The notes under the pieces are model-generated. The model was not told where the DNA came from. It saw only the letters and a program-made list of their open reading frames with translations, and searched no databases. Below, piece by piece: positions 34,441 to 42,900 of a stretch of 64,000 nt of DNA (positions within the stretch are counted from its first letter, which is position 1; every line of letters begins with the position of its first letter). Source of the DNA: Flavobacteriales bacterium UBA6057 (GTDB lineage: Bacteria; Bacteroidota; Bacteroidia; Flavobacteriales_G; Salibacteraceae); assembly GCA_002428995.1 (NCBI GenBank), contig DIYJ01000002.1, positions 27,979 to 91,978 of the forward strand, written 5' to 3'. Position numbers and translations under genes: made by a program.

Positions 34441-34824
34441 TTAAAGGTCGGACACAATTGCGATTGTAAGTTCGATTACAATTATCAGCCCAATTGCATT
34501 TAGAACCTTTCGGTTTTTAATGAACTGTTGAAGGACTAAATCAGCAAGTCTTGCAATGATCCCGATCATCGCGAGTCCGAACATTGCAACAAATCCCCAG
34601 CCTTACTCTGCTGACAGAGATTTATAGTCTCCAATTGTGTATGTCAAGATTACAAAGAGGAAGATTGCTGTCGTAATGTTTAATATTATTGATCGATATT
34701 TCTTTTTCAAAAGTGCTGCAACGGCTCCGCTAAGAATCGTGGGGTTTCTGGAGAACAACAGTGTCCGCCCGTGTAGGGCTAAACTACGAAGATCATTGCT
34801 AGCTTTCAGTTCGTGTCGCCCCAT
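34441..34824 (-). pseudogene. Membrane protein gene interrupted by an in-frame stop
   Basis: The frame from the ATG at 34824 runs 73 codons (ending IGDYKSLSAE), meets TAA at 34603-34605, and continues in the same frame for 53 more codons (GWGFVAMFGLAMIGIIARLA, DLVLQQFIKN, LNAIGLIIVIELTIAIV, SDL) to a final stop at 34441. Both halves have membrane helices (SIILNITTAIFLFVILTYTI; VLNAIGLIIVIELTIAIV). One single-base change would restore a 127-residue protein, so it is probably a nonsense mutant. An alternative is two small proteins, the second starting at an ATG (MFGLAMIG) just after the stop. Confidence 0.7.
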
Positions 34825-34846
34825 GTTTTCTTATCGATTGTTGGCA
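34819..34846 (-). repeat. Collapsed attC-like site at a gene junction
   Basis: On the + strand GTTGGCA at 34840-34846 follows a 5-base spacer (CGATT), as in the complete sites; the left end reads CCCCAT followed by GTTTTC, and the whole stem is missing. On the minus strand the left end supplies ATGGGGC, the start codon of the broken gene at 34824 (compare GTTGGGG in the site at 30526). A shrunken site; low certainty. Confidence 0.35.
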
Positions 34847-34854
34847 GTAGTGTT

Positions 34855-35307
34855 TTATTTTATTTCTTTCAAATTGATCCTTTGATTCTGTGTCAAGCTG
34901 TCCAAGGTGTTGTGAAACTCTACTTCATTTTCGAATTGATATTCTTCAAGTTTTTCTGAATGAGTCGAGAACAGTTTTTGAAACCAACTTACATCATTGT
35001 ATTTTCTTAAATCTACTATGTAATATGTCGTGTCTTGGTTCTCCCTAATCCAATCACAACAACTTACAGCGGCAATAAAACGTTCGCTGCTACCAATTTT
35101 TACAACGTTACTTGGAACTATGACAATACCACTGTTGTCGTTTTCGTCATCTTTTAGAACTAACACGTGATAGTCGTCATTCATGCTCGTCAGATAGAAG
35201 TCTGAAACAATATTCTCAGATTTAAATTCGTCCCAACCGATAGTGAAAATACAGGAAGTCGTAATCATTGAGATGAGTATCAAAATATGGACTTCAGTTC
35301 TTTTCAT
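34855..35307 (-). CDS. Small lipoprotein of unknown function
   Basis: 150 residues with a lipoprotein-type signal (HILILISMITTSC). The rest is a soluble domain: SDFYLTSMNDDYHVLVLKDD, SGIVIVPSNVVKIGSSERFI, AAVSCCDWIRENQDTTYYIV, then a helix SWFQKLFSTHSEKLEEYQ. The pattern 'exported, y.li..DD..g..iv..v..ig...fi.a' is seen in many Bacteroidota cassette-like hypothetical proteins. No function can be named. The stop is followed directly by the collapsed attC-like site. Confidence 0.55.
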   Translation of the reverse strand: MKRTEVHILILISMITTSCIFTIGWDEFKSENIVSDFYLTSMNDDYHVLVLKDDENDNSGIVIVPSNVVKIGSSERFIAAVSCCDWIRENQDTTYYIVDLRKYNDVSWFQKLFSTHSEKLEEYQFENEVEFHNTLDSLTQNQRINLKEIK

Positions 35308-35313
35308 TCACAT

Positions 35314-35805
35314 TCAGCTTTCGTAGTACCTCGTTTTCATATCTGTAATCCCAATTATTCCTTTCAGTTTGCTCAATCCTGTGTTTGATATAAAGCGAAA
35401 GCTCAGGCCGATAAAGATGAACCTGACAAAAACGAATTCCATGATTACTGGAATCAATAGCCCAAGAGAGTTCTTAATCCCAGTTGACAGTACCCCAATA
35501 ATGAACCCAATTGCAGGGAGGAACATCAAGATTGAAAATATCACCTTGAAGGCATTATGGACTTGGACATCAATAATTCCTTTATTTCCCTCAAATACAC
35601 CGTTGAAGACACATATTGCTCCTCGCCCAACTTCGGAAGAAATCACTTTGAATTTCTTGTCGCCCACCTGTCCTCGAAATGCTTTATCGGTCCAAGTGGA
35701 GACAAGGTTGTTCGTAATTTCTGTATTCCGTCTTAGTTCTGCTAAGGCACTTTGGGCGTCTTCTTTCAATTCCACTGAAAAGACTTTTATAGGAAATAGG
35801 TTCAT
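35314..35805 (-). CDS. Membrane protein of unknown function
   Basis: 163 residues. An N-terminal soluble part (DAQSALAELRRNTEITNNLV, GQVGDKKFKVISSEVGRGAI) precedes two transmembrane segments (VIFSILMFLPAIGFIIGVLS and LLIPVIMEFVFVRFIFIGLS). Its start overlaps the upstream gene by four bases (ATGA), implying coupled translation, and it ends 6 bp before the next gene's start. No family recognised. Confidence 0.55.
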   Translation of the reverse strand: MNLFPIKVFSVELKEDAQSALAELRRNTEITNNLVSTWTDKAFRGQVGDKKFKVISSEVGRGAICVFNGVFEGNKGIIDVQVHNAFKVIFSILMFLPAIGFIIGVLSTGIKNSLGLLIPVIMEFVFVRFIFIGLSFRFISNTGLSKLKGIIGITDMKTRYYES

Positions 35806-36245
35806 TGGCTTGTTCTGTTCTTCAAATGAGGCGCAACGCTTTGGTTAAACTGCGTTTCAGTGCAGTTTAGATTTTGCTGTGTTTGGTTTTTTCTCTTTTC
35901 AAATCGCAATTGCATTTTGTTGCCACCTCTGTTTTCATCCGAGCTGAATTCAATGTAGCTCTCATCATATGAGTAAATTTGAAGGAAGCCGTATTCTCTT
36001 CCTTTATAGGCCAACTCTATGTAATTCATGTCTTCAGTCATTATGAACTCCCAAGTACCTGAGTTGGATTCAAATTCATTATGATTTGATTGCCACCTCC
36101 CATCATCATATAAGTTGATGTAGTAACCAGATTCTTTATTTCTGTATTTTCCTACAAATTGGTCTTGTTGGGATTGGTATATCAAGTTGTAGTTCACCCA
36201 ATTGTAGAGTGGGAATAAGAGTATGATGACTCCCACTACAATCAT
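35802..36245 (-). CDS. Membrane-anchored beta-rich protein; 3' end runs through an attC-like site
   Basis: 147 residues: one N-terminal helix (IVVGVIILLFPLYNWVNY), then a lipocalin-like pattern (FVGKYRNKESGYYINLYDDG, SGTWEFIMTEDMNYIELAYK). The last 30 residues (Asn/Gln-rich, TQQNLNCTETQFNQ) are encoded by the attC-like palindrome at 35831-35882 and the following spacer, so the native stop was probably lost and translation now runs on into a 4-base overlap with the next gene. The original protein is likely to end near residue 115. Confidence 0.55.
   Translation of the reverse strand: MIVVGVIILLFPLYNWVNYNLIYQSQQDQFVGKYRNKESGYYINLYDDGRWQSNHNEFESNSGTWEFIMTEDMNYIELAYKGREYGFLQIYSYDESYIEFSSDENRGGNKMQLRFEKRKNQTQQNLNCTETQFNQSVAPHLKNRTSQ
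35831..35882 (-). repeat. attC-like site inside an extended CDS
   Basis: Read on the + strand: GCGCAAC, spacer GCTTTGG, arm TTAAACTGC, loop GTTTCAGT, arm GCAGTTTAG, spacer ATTTT, GCTGTGT. Spacing (7-7-9-8-9-5-7) is the same as at 30526-30577, and the loops differ by one base. The minus-strand core is GTTGCGC. Confidence 0.6.
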
Positions 36246-36256
36246 CCCATATTTAA

Positions 36257-36400
36257 TTATATTCTTTTTGGATTTTTAAAAAATAATTCTAGTCCATATA
36301 TAATCAACACAAGACCCATAATTCCAATTGCAACTAGGAATAAAACAAGTAATCCTATAATCATTGGATGTTGACCTGGTTGTATTATTTGCATTTCCAT
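36257..36400 (-). CDS. Very small membrane protein
   Basis: 47 residues from the ATG at 36400 (second ATG two codons later): a polar start (MEMQIIQPGQH), one long transmembrane helix (MIIGLLVLFLVAIGIMGLVL), then YGLELFFKNPKRI. It ends 11 bases before the start of the next membrane protein gene, so the two are probably co-translated. It is preceded by a long repeat carrying a promoter-like box. No family recognised. Confidence 0.5.
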   Translation of the reverse strand: MEMQIIQPGQHPMIIGLLVLFLVAIGIMGLVLIIYGLELFFKNPKRI

Positions 36401-36419
36401 ATTAGTTAAGCACAACTAT

Positions 36420-36600
36420 GTGATATCAAATATGTCAAATAAAAATTGATTTAATCATCTGTTTTTAAGTTGGTTAATCCAATAAGGAGTTAGGTCTTTG
36501 AGATTATATCGATTGAGGATTTTGGCCGAATACTGGAAGTTAGACTCAGGCTGGCGCACGCGCTGCACGCGCGCGCCAGCCAGGACGGGTATATGTAATG
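36420..36600 (-). repeat. Long dispersed repeat, copy 6
   Basis: Minus strand: hairpin B in its strongest form (CTGGCTGGCGCGCGCGTGCA, then GCGCGTGCGCCAGCC), then TGAGTCTAACTTCCAGTATT, CGGCCAAAATCCTCAATCGA, TATAATCTCAAAGAC, and the promoter block ending in CATATTTGATATCACAT. Hairpin A is absent. It sits between the OmpA-fusion gene cluster and the first cassette-like gene, i.e. at the edge of the array. Confidence 0.8.
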
Positions 36601-36611
36601 GCATACCAAAT

Positions 36612-36650
36612 GAAAAATCCCCCAAGCCTGCGGCTTGAGGGATCTAAAAA
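36612..36650 (-). terminator. Terminator of the SprF-OmpA gene cluster
   Basis: On the minus strand the arms CCCTCAAGCC and GGCTTGGGGG (loop GCA) are followed by ATTTTTC. It lies about 140 bp after the stop of the gene at 36787. Confidence 0.75.
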
Positions 36651-36786
36651 TAACATCTAACAAAATCAATCTTCCAGCCTCTCTGCTTAAAGCGAGCTCG
36701 AGGTAAAAACCCTCAGGCTTTTACTAACAGCTGATAGCTTGCGACTGACGGCTTTCGGAATACTTCTTTGCCTCAATTCACGTTAC

Positions 36787-38637
36787 CTACTCCACAATCC
36801 TAAACTCAGTCCTGCGGTTCAGCTCATGATCGGCTTTGGTGCAGTCTCCGCATTCGCAGGTGGTGAGTGGCCTGCTTTCGCCATAGCCCTGTCCGGTGAC
36901 GCGCTCCGGGTTTTCGATGCGCGACTGGATGTATTCCATGCTTGATTGGGCGCGCTTTTCGGAGAGGCGCTGGTTGCCGTCTGCGTTGCCCGTGCAGTCC
37001 GTGTGGGCACCTACTTCAATTTGCATGTCCGGGTTGTCTGTCAACACCTTCACCACCTTGTCCAGCTCTACGGTAGAGGCCGGGGTTAGCTTCGCGCTGT
37101 TTACCTCAAAGCGGATCGGCTCCAGGTCGATGATCTCAGAGATCTGCTCAGGCTTCGGTTCCGGTTTGGGAGCGAGCGTGAGGCCACCTTCCACGGCTTT
37201 GTTCAGCTGAATGGGGTCGTAGTTGTTCATCGTGTGCTGAACGGAAGAGGATGATGGCTCATAGCCATCCCTTCGAAGCTGCAGGCTGTAGTTCAGTTGA
37301 TCCCCGCGTTTCTTGTCTTTGAGCGGCAGGGTGAAGCGGCCTGTTTCGTCTGTCATGGCCGTGTTCACTTCTTCTCCGCGCGACAGCGTCACTACCACAC
37401 CTTCCAGCGGCTGGCCGGTTTTGGCATCGCGCACCTGTCCCTGAGCGCTCACCTGCTTGTGGGTGATGTCCAGGTTTTGGGTGGTGGAGGTACTGGCCGG
37501 GTTGACGTTCAGCGTTTTTGCAGTGCGCTCGTAGTCTGGGCTGGCCGCACTCACTTCATAGCTTGCGCTGCTGTCCACCTTCACCAGGTAGGTTCCCGTA
37601 GAATCCGTTTGGATCGTTTTGGACGTTCCCGTGGTTGTGTTTTTGAGCACCACGTTGAAGTCCGGCATCGGCTGCTGGGTTTTGTCATCGCGCACCGTTC
37701 CGCTCAGGTAGTAATCCACCACTTCCGGTTCCTTCGGCTGCTTCTGGCGCTTCGCCTTGCAGAGCTGGAATCCGAGCAAGAACTCGTGTGAGCCGTTGCT
37801 GATGCCGTTGAGTTGGGTAAGACCCGCATCGTAGGCATAGCCAATCTTGTAGCGATCCATGAAGGTGTAGTCCACTGCTGCGATCAGTCCATTGCGCGTA
37901 CGGTAGCCAAGGTTCACACCCAACATGTTGCGGTAGCGCATTCCTGCTTTGAAGTCCATGACCGAACCATTGCCCGGAATGGAACGGTAGATGACCATCG
38001 GAGACAACTGAAAATCGCTGTTCAGGTCGTATGCATAAGACGCATGCGCATTGAGGTAAGGCTCTACGTTGTATTCATTCACCTCGCTGCCAATGTCGAA
38101 GCTCGGGGCGGTGCTAAAAAGGCTGGGGACGGAGAGGCCGACTTCAAACTGCTCTCCAGTGAAGAGCACGCCAAGGTCGCCATACACCCCACCACTCGTG
38201 GCGCGGCTTTGATCAAGGTAGTTGTCGCGGTCAAACACAACGGCATCGTCTGCGCCAAAGCTGTATTGGTAGTAACCCAGGCTCAGCGCTCCGCTGATGC
38301 GGTACTTCGAACCGATGTCGAAATGCTTGGCAAAGGTTCCTGCGATGTTGGTGGCGCTGAGCAGTCCCGCTCGCCAGTTGGCGACTTCCAGGCCTACGCC
38401 CATGTCTGCTCCGATCGGCATGTGAGCTTGCAACTGCGTGTTGTCCGGTGCGCCTTTCACACCCACCCATTGCTGTTTGTGCTGCGCAAAGGCGTGAATG
38501 CACGAATCGAGGCCCGCTCGCGCGTTGTTCAGGTTGAAGCGGTTGAAGTGATCGAAGGTGCTTTGATCGCGCTGCTGACCCACGGCAGAAACTGCAGTGA
38601 CAGCGAGTGCGAGAAGGAGAAATAAATGCGTTTTCAT
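36787..38637 (-). CDS. PorP/SprF-like barrel fused to regulatory-like and OmpA domains
   Basis: 616 residues. After a signal peptide (MKTHLFLLLALAVTAVSAVG), residues about 25-300 are a PorP/SprF-type outer-membrane barrel (FNRFNLNNARAG, ALSLGYYQYSFGADD, LNAHASYAYDLNSDFQLSP, GSHEFLLGFQL). Residues 310-480 hold two carboxypeptidase-regulatory-like modules (LSGTVRDDKTQQPMPDFNVV, AQGQVRDAKTGQPLEGVVV). Residues 500-616 are an OmpA domain (IRFEVNSAKLTPASTVELDK, EVGAHTDCTGNADGNQRLSE, NRRTEFRIVE). SprF proteins are usually only about 310-350 residues and assist secretion of type B substrates; here the barrel is physically linked to a peptidoglycan anchor. A type B substrate is encoded directly upstream. 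Confidence 0.8.
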   Translation of the reverse strand: MKTHLFLLLALAVTAVSAVGQQRDQSTFDHFNRFNLNNARAGLDSCIHAFAQHKQQWVGVKGAPDNTQLQAHMPIGADMGVGLEVANWRAGLLSATNIAGTFAKHFDIGSKYRISGALSLGYYQYSFGADDAVVFDRDNYLDQSRATSGGVYGDLGVLFTGEQFEVGLSVPSLFSTAPSFDIGSEVNEYNVEPYLNAHASYAYDLNSDFQLSPMVIYRSIPGNGSVMDFKAGMRYRNMLGVNLGYRTRNGLIAAVDYTFMDRYKIGYAYDAGLTQLNGISNGSHEFLLGFQLCKAKRQKQPKEPEVVDYYLSGTVRDDKTQQPMPDFNVVLKNTTTGTSKTIQTDSTGTYLVKVDSSASYEVSAASPDYERTAKTLNVNPASTSTTQNLDITHKQVSAQGQVRDAKTGQPLEGVVVTLSRGEEVNTAMTDETGRFTLPLKDKKRGDQLNYSLQLRRDGYEPSSSSVQHTMNNYDPIQLNKAVEGGLTLAPKPEPKPEQISEIIDLEPIRFEVNSAKLTPASTVELDKVVKVLTDNPDMQIEVGAHTDCTGNADGNQRLSEKRAQSSMEYIQSRIENPERVTGQGYGESRPLTTCECGDCTKADHELNRRTEFRIVE

Positions 38638-38666
38638 TTTATATAAATCTTCTGGCCTTCGAAGGC

Positions 38667-39923
38667 TTAGTTAATGATGATCAGGGTTCCTTTTTCGCTG
38701 AAATCTGCGCAGTCGATGTGGTAGTAATAGTCGCCATCCGGCAGCGCATCGCCTTCATAGGTGCCGTCCCAGTCGTTGCCATAGGCATCGGTTTCCCACA
38801 GCAGGCGGCCAAAGCCATCAAACATGCGCACGTTGCAAGTCGACAGGGCAGAGGTGGGGTAGATCTTCCACACATCGTTGTCGCCATCGCCATTGGGGGT
38901 CATGGCCGTGCTGATGATCAGTTCTTGCTTGACGTTCACCATTACGAGGTCTGAGTTTTCGCAACCGTTTCCATCGATCACCCACAGGGTGTATTCTGCA
39001 GAGTTGGTAGCCGTGAAGGATGGGTCCAGCACTCCAACATCGCTCAGGTCGTTCATCGGGCTCCATTCCACCCCTACAGCCGTAGCCGCGACTCCGTCCA
39101 GGCTTCCCTGCTCGCCAGCCACAATGCTGATGTCTGTTCCTGCGTCCACTTCGGGGCGGGCAAACACTTCCACCGCAGCTGCAACAGCCTCGCTGAAGCA
39201 ACCACCATCGAAGGTGCTCACGTAGTAAGTCCAGGTTCCCACTTCATTGTTGGGCACGGTGAGCACCGGTTCAGTGGAATACTGATTCGTCAGCGCTTCA
39301 TCGCGGAACCACAACACACGCCCATCTACGCTGCTGGCTTCGATGTTGACGTCAAAGGCGACATCCACGCAGGTATTGATGCTGTTGGTGGAAACCGATG
39401 GCGCTTCGGGTAGCGCCTTCACCACTACGATCACCTGCGAGGTATTCACACAACCGTTCGCGCCCGGGCCTTCCACCGTGAAGGTATTGGCGCCTGTAGC
39501 ATCGGGTACGTAGAAGTCTCCGTTGCTGATGCTGGGCTCGATCCAGTTGTAGCTCTCCGCTCCGGTGGCGGTGAGCTGAATGGAATCGTCCAGGCAGATG
39601 CTGAGGCTGCTGGCGTTGGCCACAATGTTGGGCAGTTCCAGCACTTCAATGAACACATCGCTCGTGTCCATGCAACCGTTGCTGTCGGTGGAAATTACCT
39701 CGTAGGTTTCGGAGGCGCTGGGGGCAAAACCGACTCCGTTTTCCACGTTGTTGTTCCACTGATAGGTTTCCGCTCCGCTGGCTGTCAGCGTGATTTCATC
39801 ACCGAGGCACGGAGTGTCGTCCGTCACGGCAATGCTCACCACCGGCAGGCCCGCACAAGGATCTTGTGCCAGGGCTACTACAGCGGTTGCGATGAGGGAT
39901 AGGGTCAGAAATGTCTTTTTCAT
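38667..39923 (-). CDS. T9SS type B exported protein (gliding-motility-associated C-terminal domain)
   Basis: 418 residues with signal peptide (MKKTFLTLSLIATAVVALAQ). The body consists of repeated Ig-like modules, each with a Cys and a DSNGC/PGANGC-type turn (ISVD-like segments; DDSIQLTATGAESYNW, EGPGANGCVNTSQVIVVVK). The C-terminal 90 residues are a type B sorting domain: ISTAMTPNGDGDNDVWKIYP, VRMFDGFGRLLWETDAYGND, WDGTYEGDALPDGDYYYHID. Type B substrates need an SprF-like partner, which is the next gene downstream, 29 bp away on the same strand; the giant adhesin-like gene lies 32 bp upstream. So the three form one secretion operon. Confidence 0.88.
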   Translation of the reverse strand: MKKTFLTLSLIATAVVALAQDPCAGLPVVSIAVTDDTPCLGDEITLTASGAETYQWNNNVENGVGFAPSASETYEVISTDSNGCMDTSDVFIEVLELPNIVANASSLSICLDDSIQLTATGAESYNWIEPSISNGDFYVPDATGANTFTVEGPGANGCVNTSQVIVVVKALPEAPSVSTNSINTCVDVAFDVNIEASSVDGRVLWFRDEALTNQYSTEPVLTVPNNEVGTWTYYVSTFDGGCFSEAVAAAVEVFARPEVDAGTDISIVAGEQGSLDGVAATAVGVEWSPMNDLSDVGVLDPSFTATNSAEYTLWVIDGNGCENSDLVMVNVKQELIISTAMTPNGDGDNDVWKIYPTSALSTCNVRMFDGFGRLLWETDAYGNDWDGTYEGDALPDGDYYYHIDCADFSEKGTLIIIN

Positions 39924-39955
39924 CTCAAAGGGATTTGATGTGTAAGAGGGGCAGC

Positions 39956-42900
39956 TTATTGAACCACAATGCGCTTGGTTTCACGAATGTTGTTTCCGGT
40001 CAGTTGCAGGAAGAACATGCCTTGAGACCATTGATCGAGTGTTACTTCCTCCTGGTTTTGCAAGGCCGGGATGTAGCGCACGAGTGCTCCGTCTGCACTG
40101 AAAATGCGCAGTTCCAGCGGCTCGCTGTGGTTGTGTTCTACGGTGAACGTTCCGCGGTTCGGGTTTGGATACACCTTCGACTCAAAGCTGCTGACCGGAA
40201 GGGCGTCCACGCTCAGCGGATCGATGCACTGATACACCGTGGCTAGGGTGGAATCAAAACCTACACAACCGTATTGGTCCTCGAAGGTGTAGGTGATCCA
40301 GTGTTCTCCAATGCCTGCGGTCTCCGTGAAGAAGAGAATGCTATCCACACCAGGTCCGGAGTATACACCGCCTGCGGGCGTTGCTACCGGGCAGGCCACC
40401 ACTTCCAGTTCCAGGCAAATGCTGTCCGGGAAACTGCCGAGTTCCACTACCGGATTCTCGCGTACGGTCACAAAGATGTTGGTGTTGTACACACAGTTTT
40501 CCGGAGTGGTGTAGGTGTAAACGATCTCCTGGTTTCCGGCATCTACTGCCGTTGGATCGAAGGAATTGCCGGTAACACCGTCTCCGCTGAACACACCGCC
40601 CGCTGGCAATCCGTTCAGGCTTACCTCATCAGCCGTTTCGCACAAGGTGCCGATGGCATCGATGCTCAAAACAGGGAAGGCGTAAACTTCTACGCTGAAG
40701 CTGTCAGTCGTCACGTTTCCGCTCGGATCACTTACTTCAAACACGTTGGTGGTGATGCCGATGGGGAAGACACTTCCTGAAGGGAGACCAGCTGTCTGTA
40801 CAATGCCGAGGGTGTCGCAGTTGTCGCTTGCGAGATTGGTGAAACTCACCACCGTTCCGGCAGCATCCGTAGCACAGACAGCAGTATTACTGGCTACGGT
40901 TAAATCGGGTGCGATCGTGTCGAGCACGGTCACTACTGCCGTGGCGGTGGCGATGTTTCCATTGTCATCTGTGACAGTCAGCGTTACGGTATTCGCACCC
41001 GTTTCGTTACAGTTAAAGTTGGTAGAATCCAGGACCACCGTGTTGATTCCACAGTTGTCGAAGCTTCCATTGTTGATGGCCGCAGCTGTGGTGCTGGCTT
41101 CTCCGTTGGCATCGAGGTAGATGGTGATGTCCTGAGTGATGACCGTTGGATCGAGTGTATCCAGTACCGTCACGATGGCCGAGGCGGTATCTGAATTTCC
41201 ATTCACATCTGTAATGGTCAGCACCACCGTGTTGGCGCCTACTTCACTGCAATCGAAGTCCGTAGAGTCGAGTGTCACGGTGTTGATCCCGCAGTTGTCG
41301 AAGCTTCCGTTGTTGATGGCCGCAGCTGTGGTGCTGGCTTCACCATTGGCATCGAGGTAGATGGTGATGTCCTGGGTGATGACCGTTGGATCCAGCGTAT
41401 CCATTACCGTCACGATGGCTGAAGCTGTATCAGAGTTTCCAAAGAGGTCTGTGCTGGTTAGTATCACTGTGTTTGGCCCAATCTCTCCACAATCGAAGTG
41501 GGTAGAGTCCAGGAACTGGAAGTCGATGCCGCAGTTGTCGACACTTCCGTTGTCTACCATTGCCGGTGTGATGGTCACTTCTCCGTTGGCGTCCAGGTAA
41601 ACGATGATGTCCTGTGTTACAACGCTGGGTGCCAGGGTGTCCAGTACGGTGATAATGGCTGTTCCGGAGGCACTGTTTCCGTTGGCATCCGTTGCGGTCA
41701 ACACCACAGGATTGGCGCCAATCTCTCCACATACAAAGTGCGTGGAATCCAAGGAAAGTGAGGCAATCCCGCAGTTGTCGGTGCTTCCGTTGTCCACCAT
41801 GGCGGGTGTGATGGTCACTTCTCCGTTAGCATCCAGATAGACGGTAAGATCTTGAACGGCCACAGTCGGATTGAGCGTGTCCATCACGTTGACTATGGCC
41901 GTTCCAGTGGCCACGTTACCGTTGACATCGGAAACGGTAAGCGTCACTGTGTTCGTGCCTACTTCGCTGCAATCGAAGCTGGTGGAATCCAATGCAATGC
42001 TGGCAATGAGGCAATTGTCGAAGCTCGCGCTGTCCACGGCTGCTGCCGTAAGTGTGGCTTGTCCGTTGGCATCAAGGTAGAGTGTTACGTTTTGCGTGTG
42101 GACCGTTGGGGCGATGGTGTCCATCACTGTTACCGTAGCAGTGCCTGTATTGCTGTTGCTGTTGACGTCTTCCACCGTCAGCGTTACCGTGTTGGTGCCT
42201 ACATCTGCACAGTTGAAGCTTGAGGCATCCAGTGACAGGGAGTTGATGCCACAGGCGTCAAACGAAGCGCTGTCGATTTGAGCAGCAGTGATGCTGGCCT
42301 GCCCACTGGCGTCAAGGTAAACCGTGAGGTTTCGGGTGATCACCGTTGGCGCAACAACATCGCTGATGATGATGCTTTCGGAGCCAGAGTCAGTACAGCC
42401 GTTGGCATCCGTCACAGTCACTGAATAGGTTCCCGCAGCCAGTGACGTGATCGAGCCTGTTGTGGCCGCGTTGCTCCAGTTGTAGGTGTAAGGCATGGTG
42501 CCACCAGTCGGCTGAGCAGTAAGTCCTCCATTGGCCAAGCCTGTGCAGCTTTCGTTGCTATCCACATTTACAGTAAGCTGAAGCACTGCTGGTTCTGCTA
42601 TGTTCATGGAAGCTGAGTCGGTGCAGCCATTCGCATCGGTGATGGTGACGCTGTAGGTGCCGCCTGCGACTCCGGTGATGGATGCTGTGGTTGCGGCATT
42701 GCTCCAGTTGTAGGTATAGGGCATGGTGCCGCCTGTGGCGCTCGCGGTTCCACCGCCATCGAGCAATCCGTTGCAACTGATGTTTGAGTCTACAACCGTA
42801 GCGGCTACCAGAGCAGATGGCTCGGTAATGACTACAGAAGATGAGTCGGTACAACCGTTGGCATCGGTGATGGTCACGCTGTAGGTTCCTGCTGCCACTC

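Noticed and set aside
24338..36400. IS-element or transposon as explanation for the orphan gene region
   Set aside because: No transposase-like ORF, terminal inverted repeats or target duplications were seen; repeats occur between every few genes instead of at two ends.
37813..38625. 270-residue plus-strand ORF
   Set aside because: Antisense to the SprF-like barrel region with clear domain evidence on the other strand.
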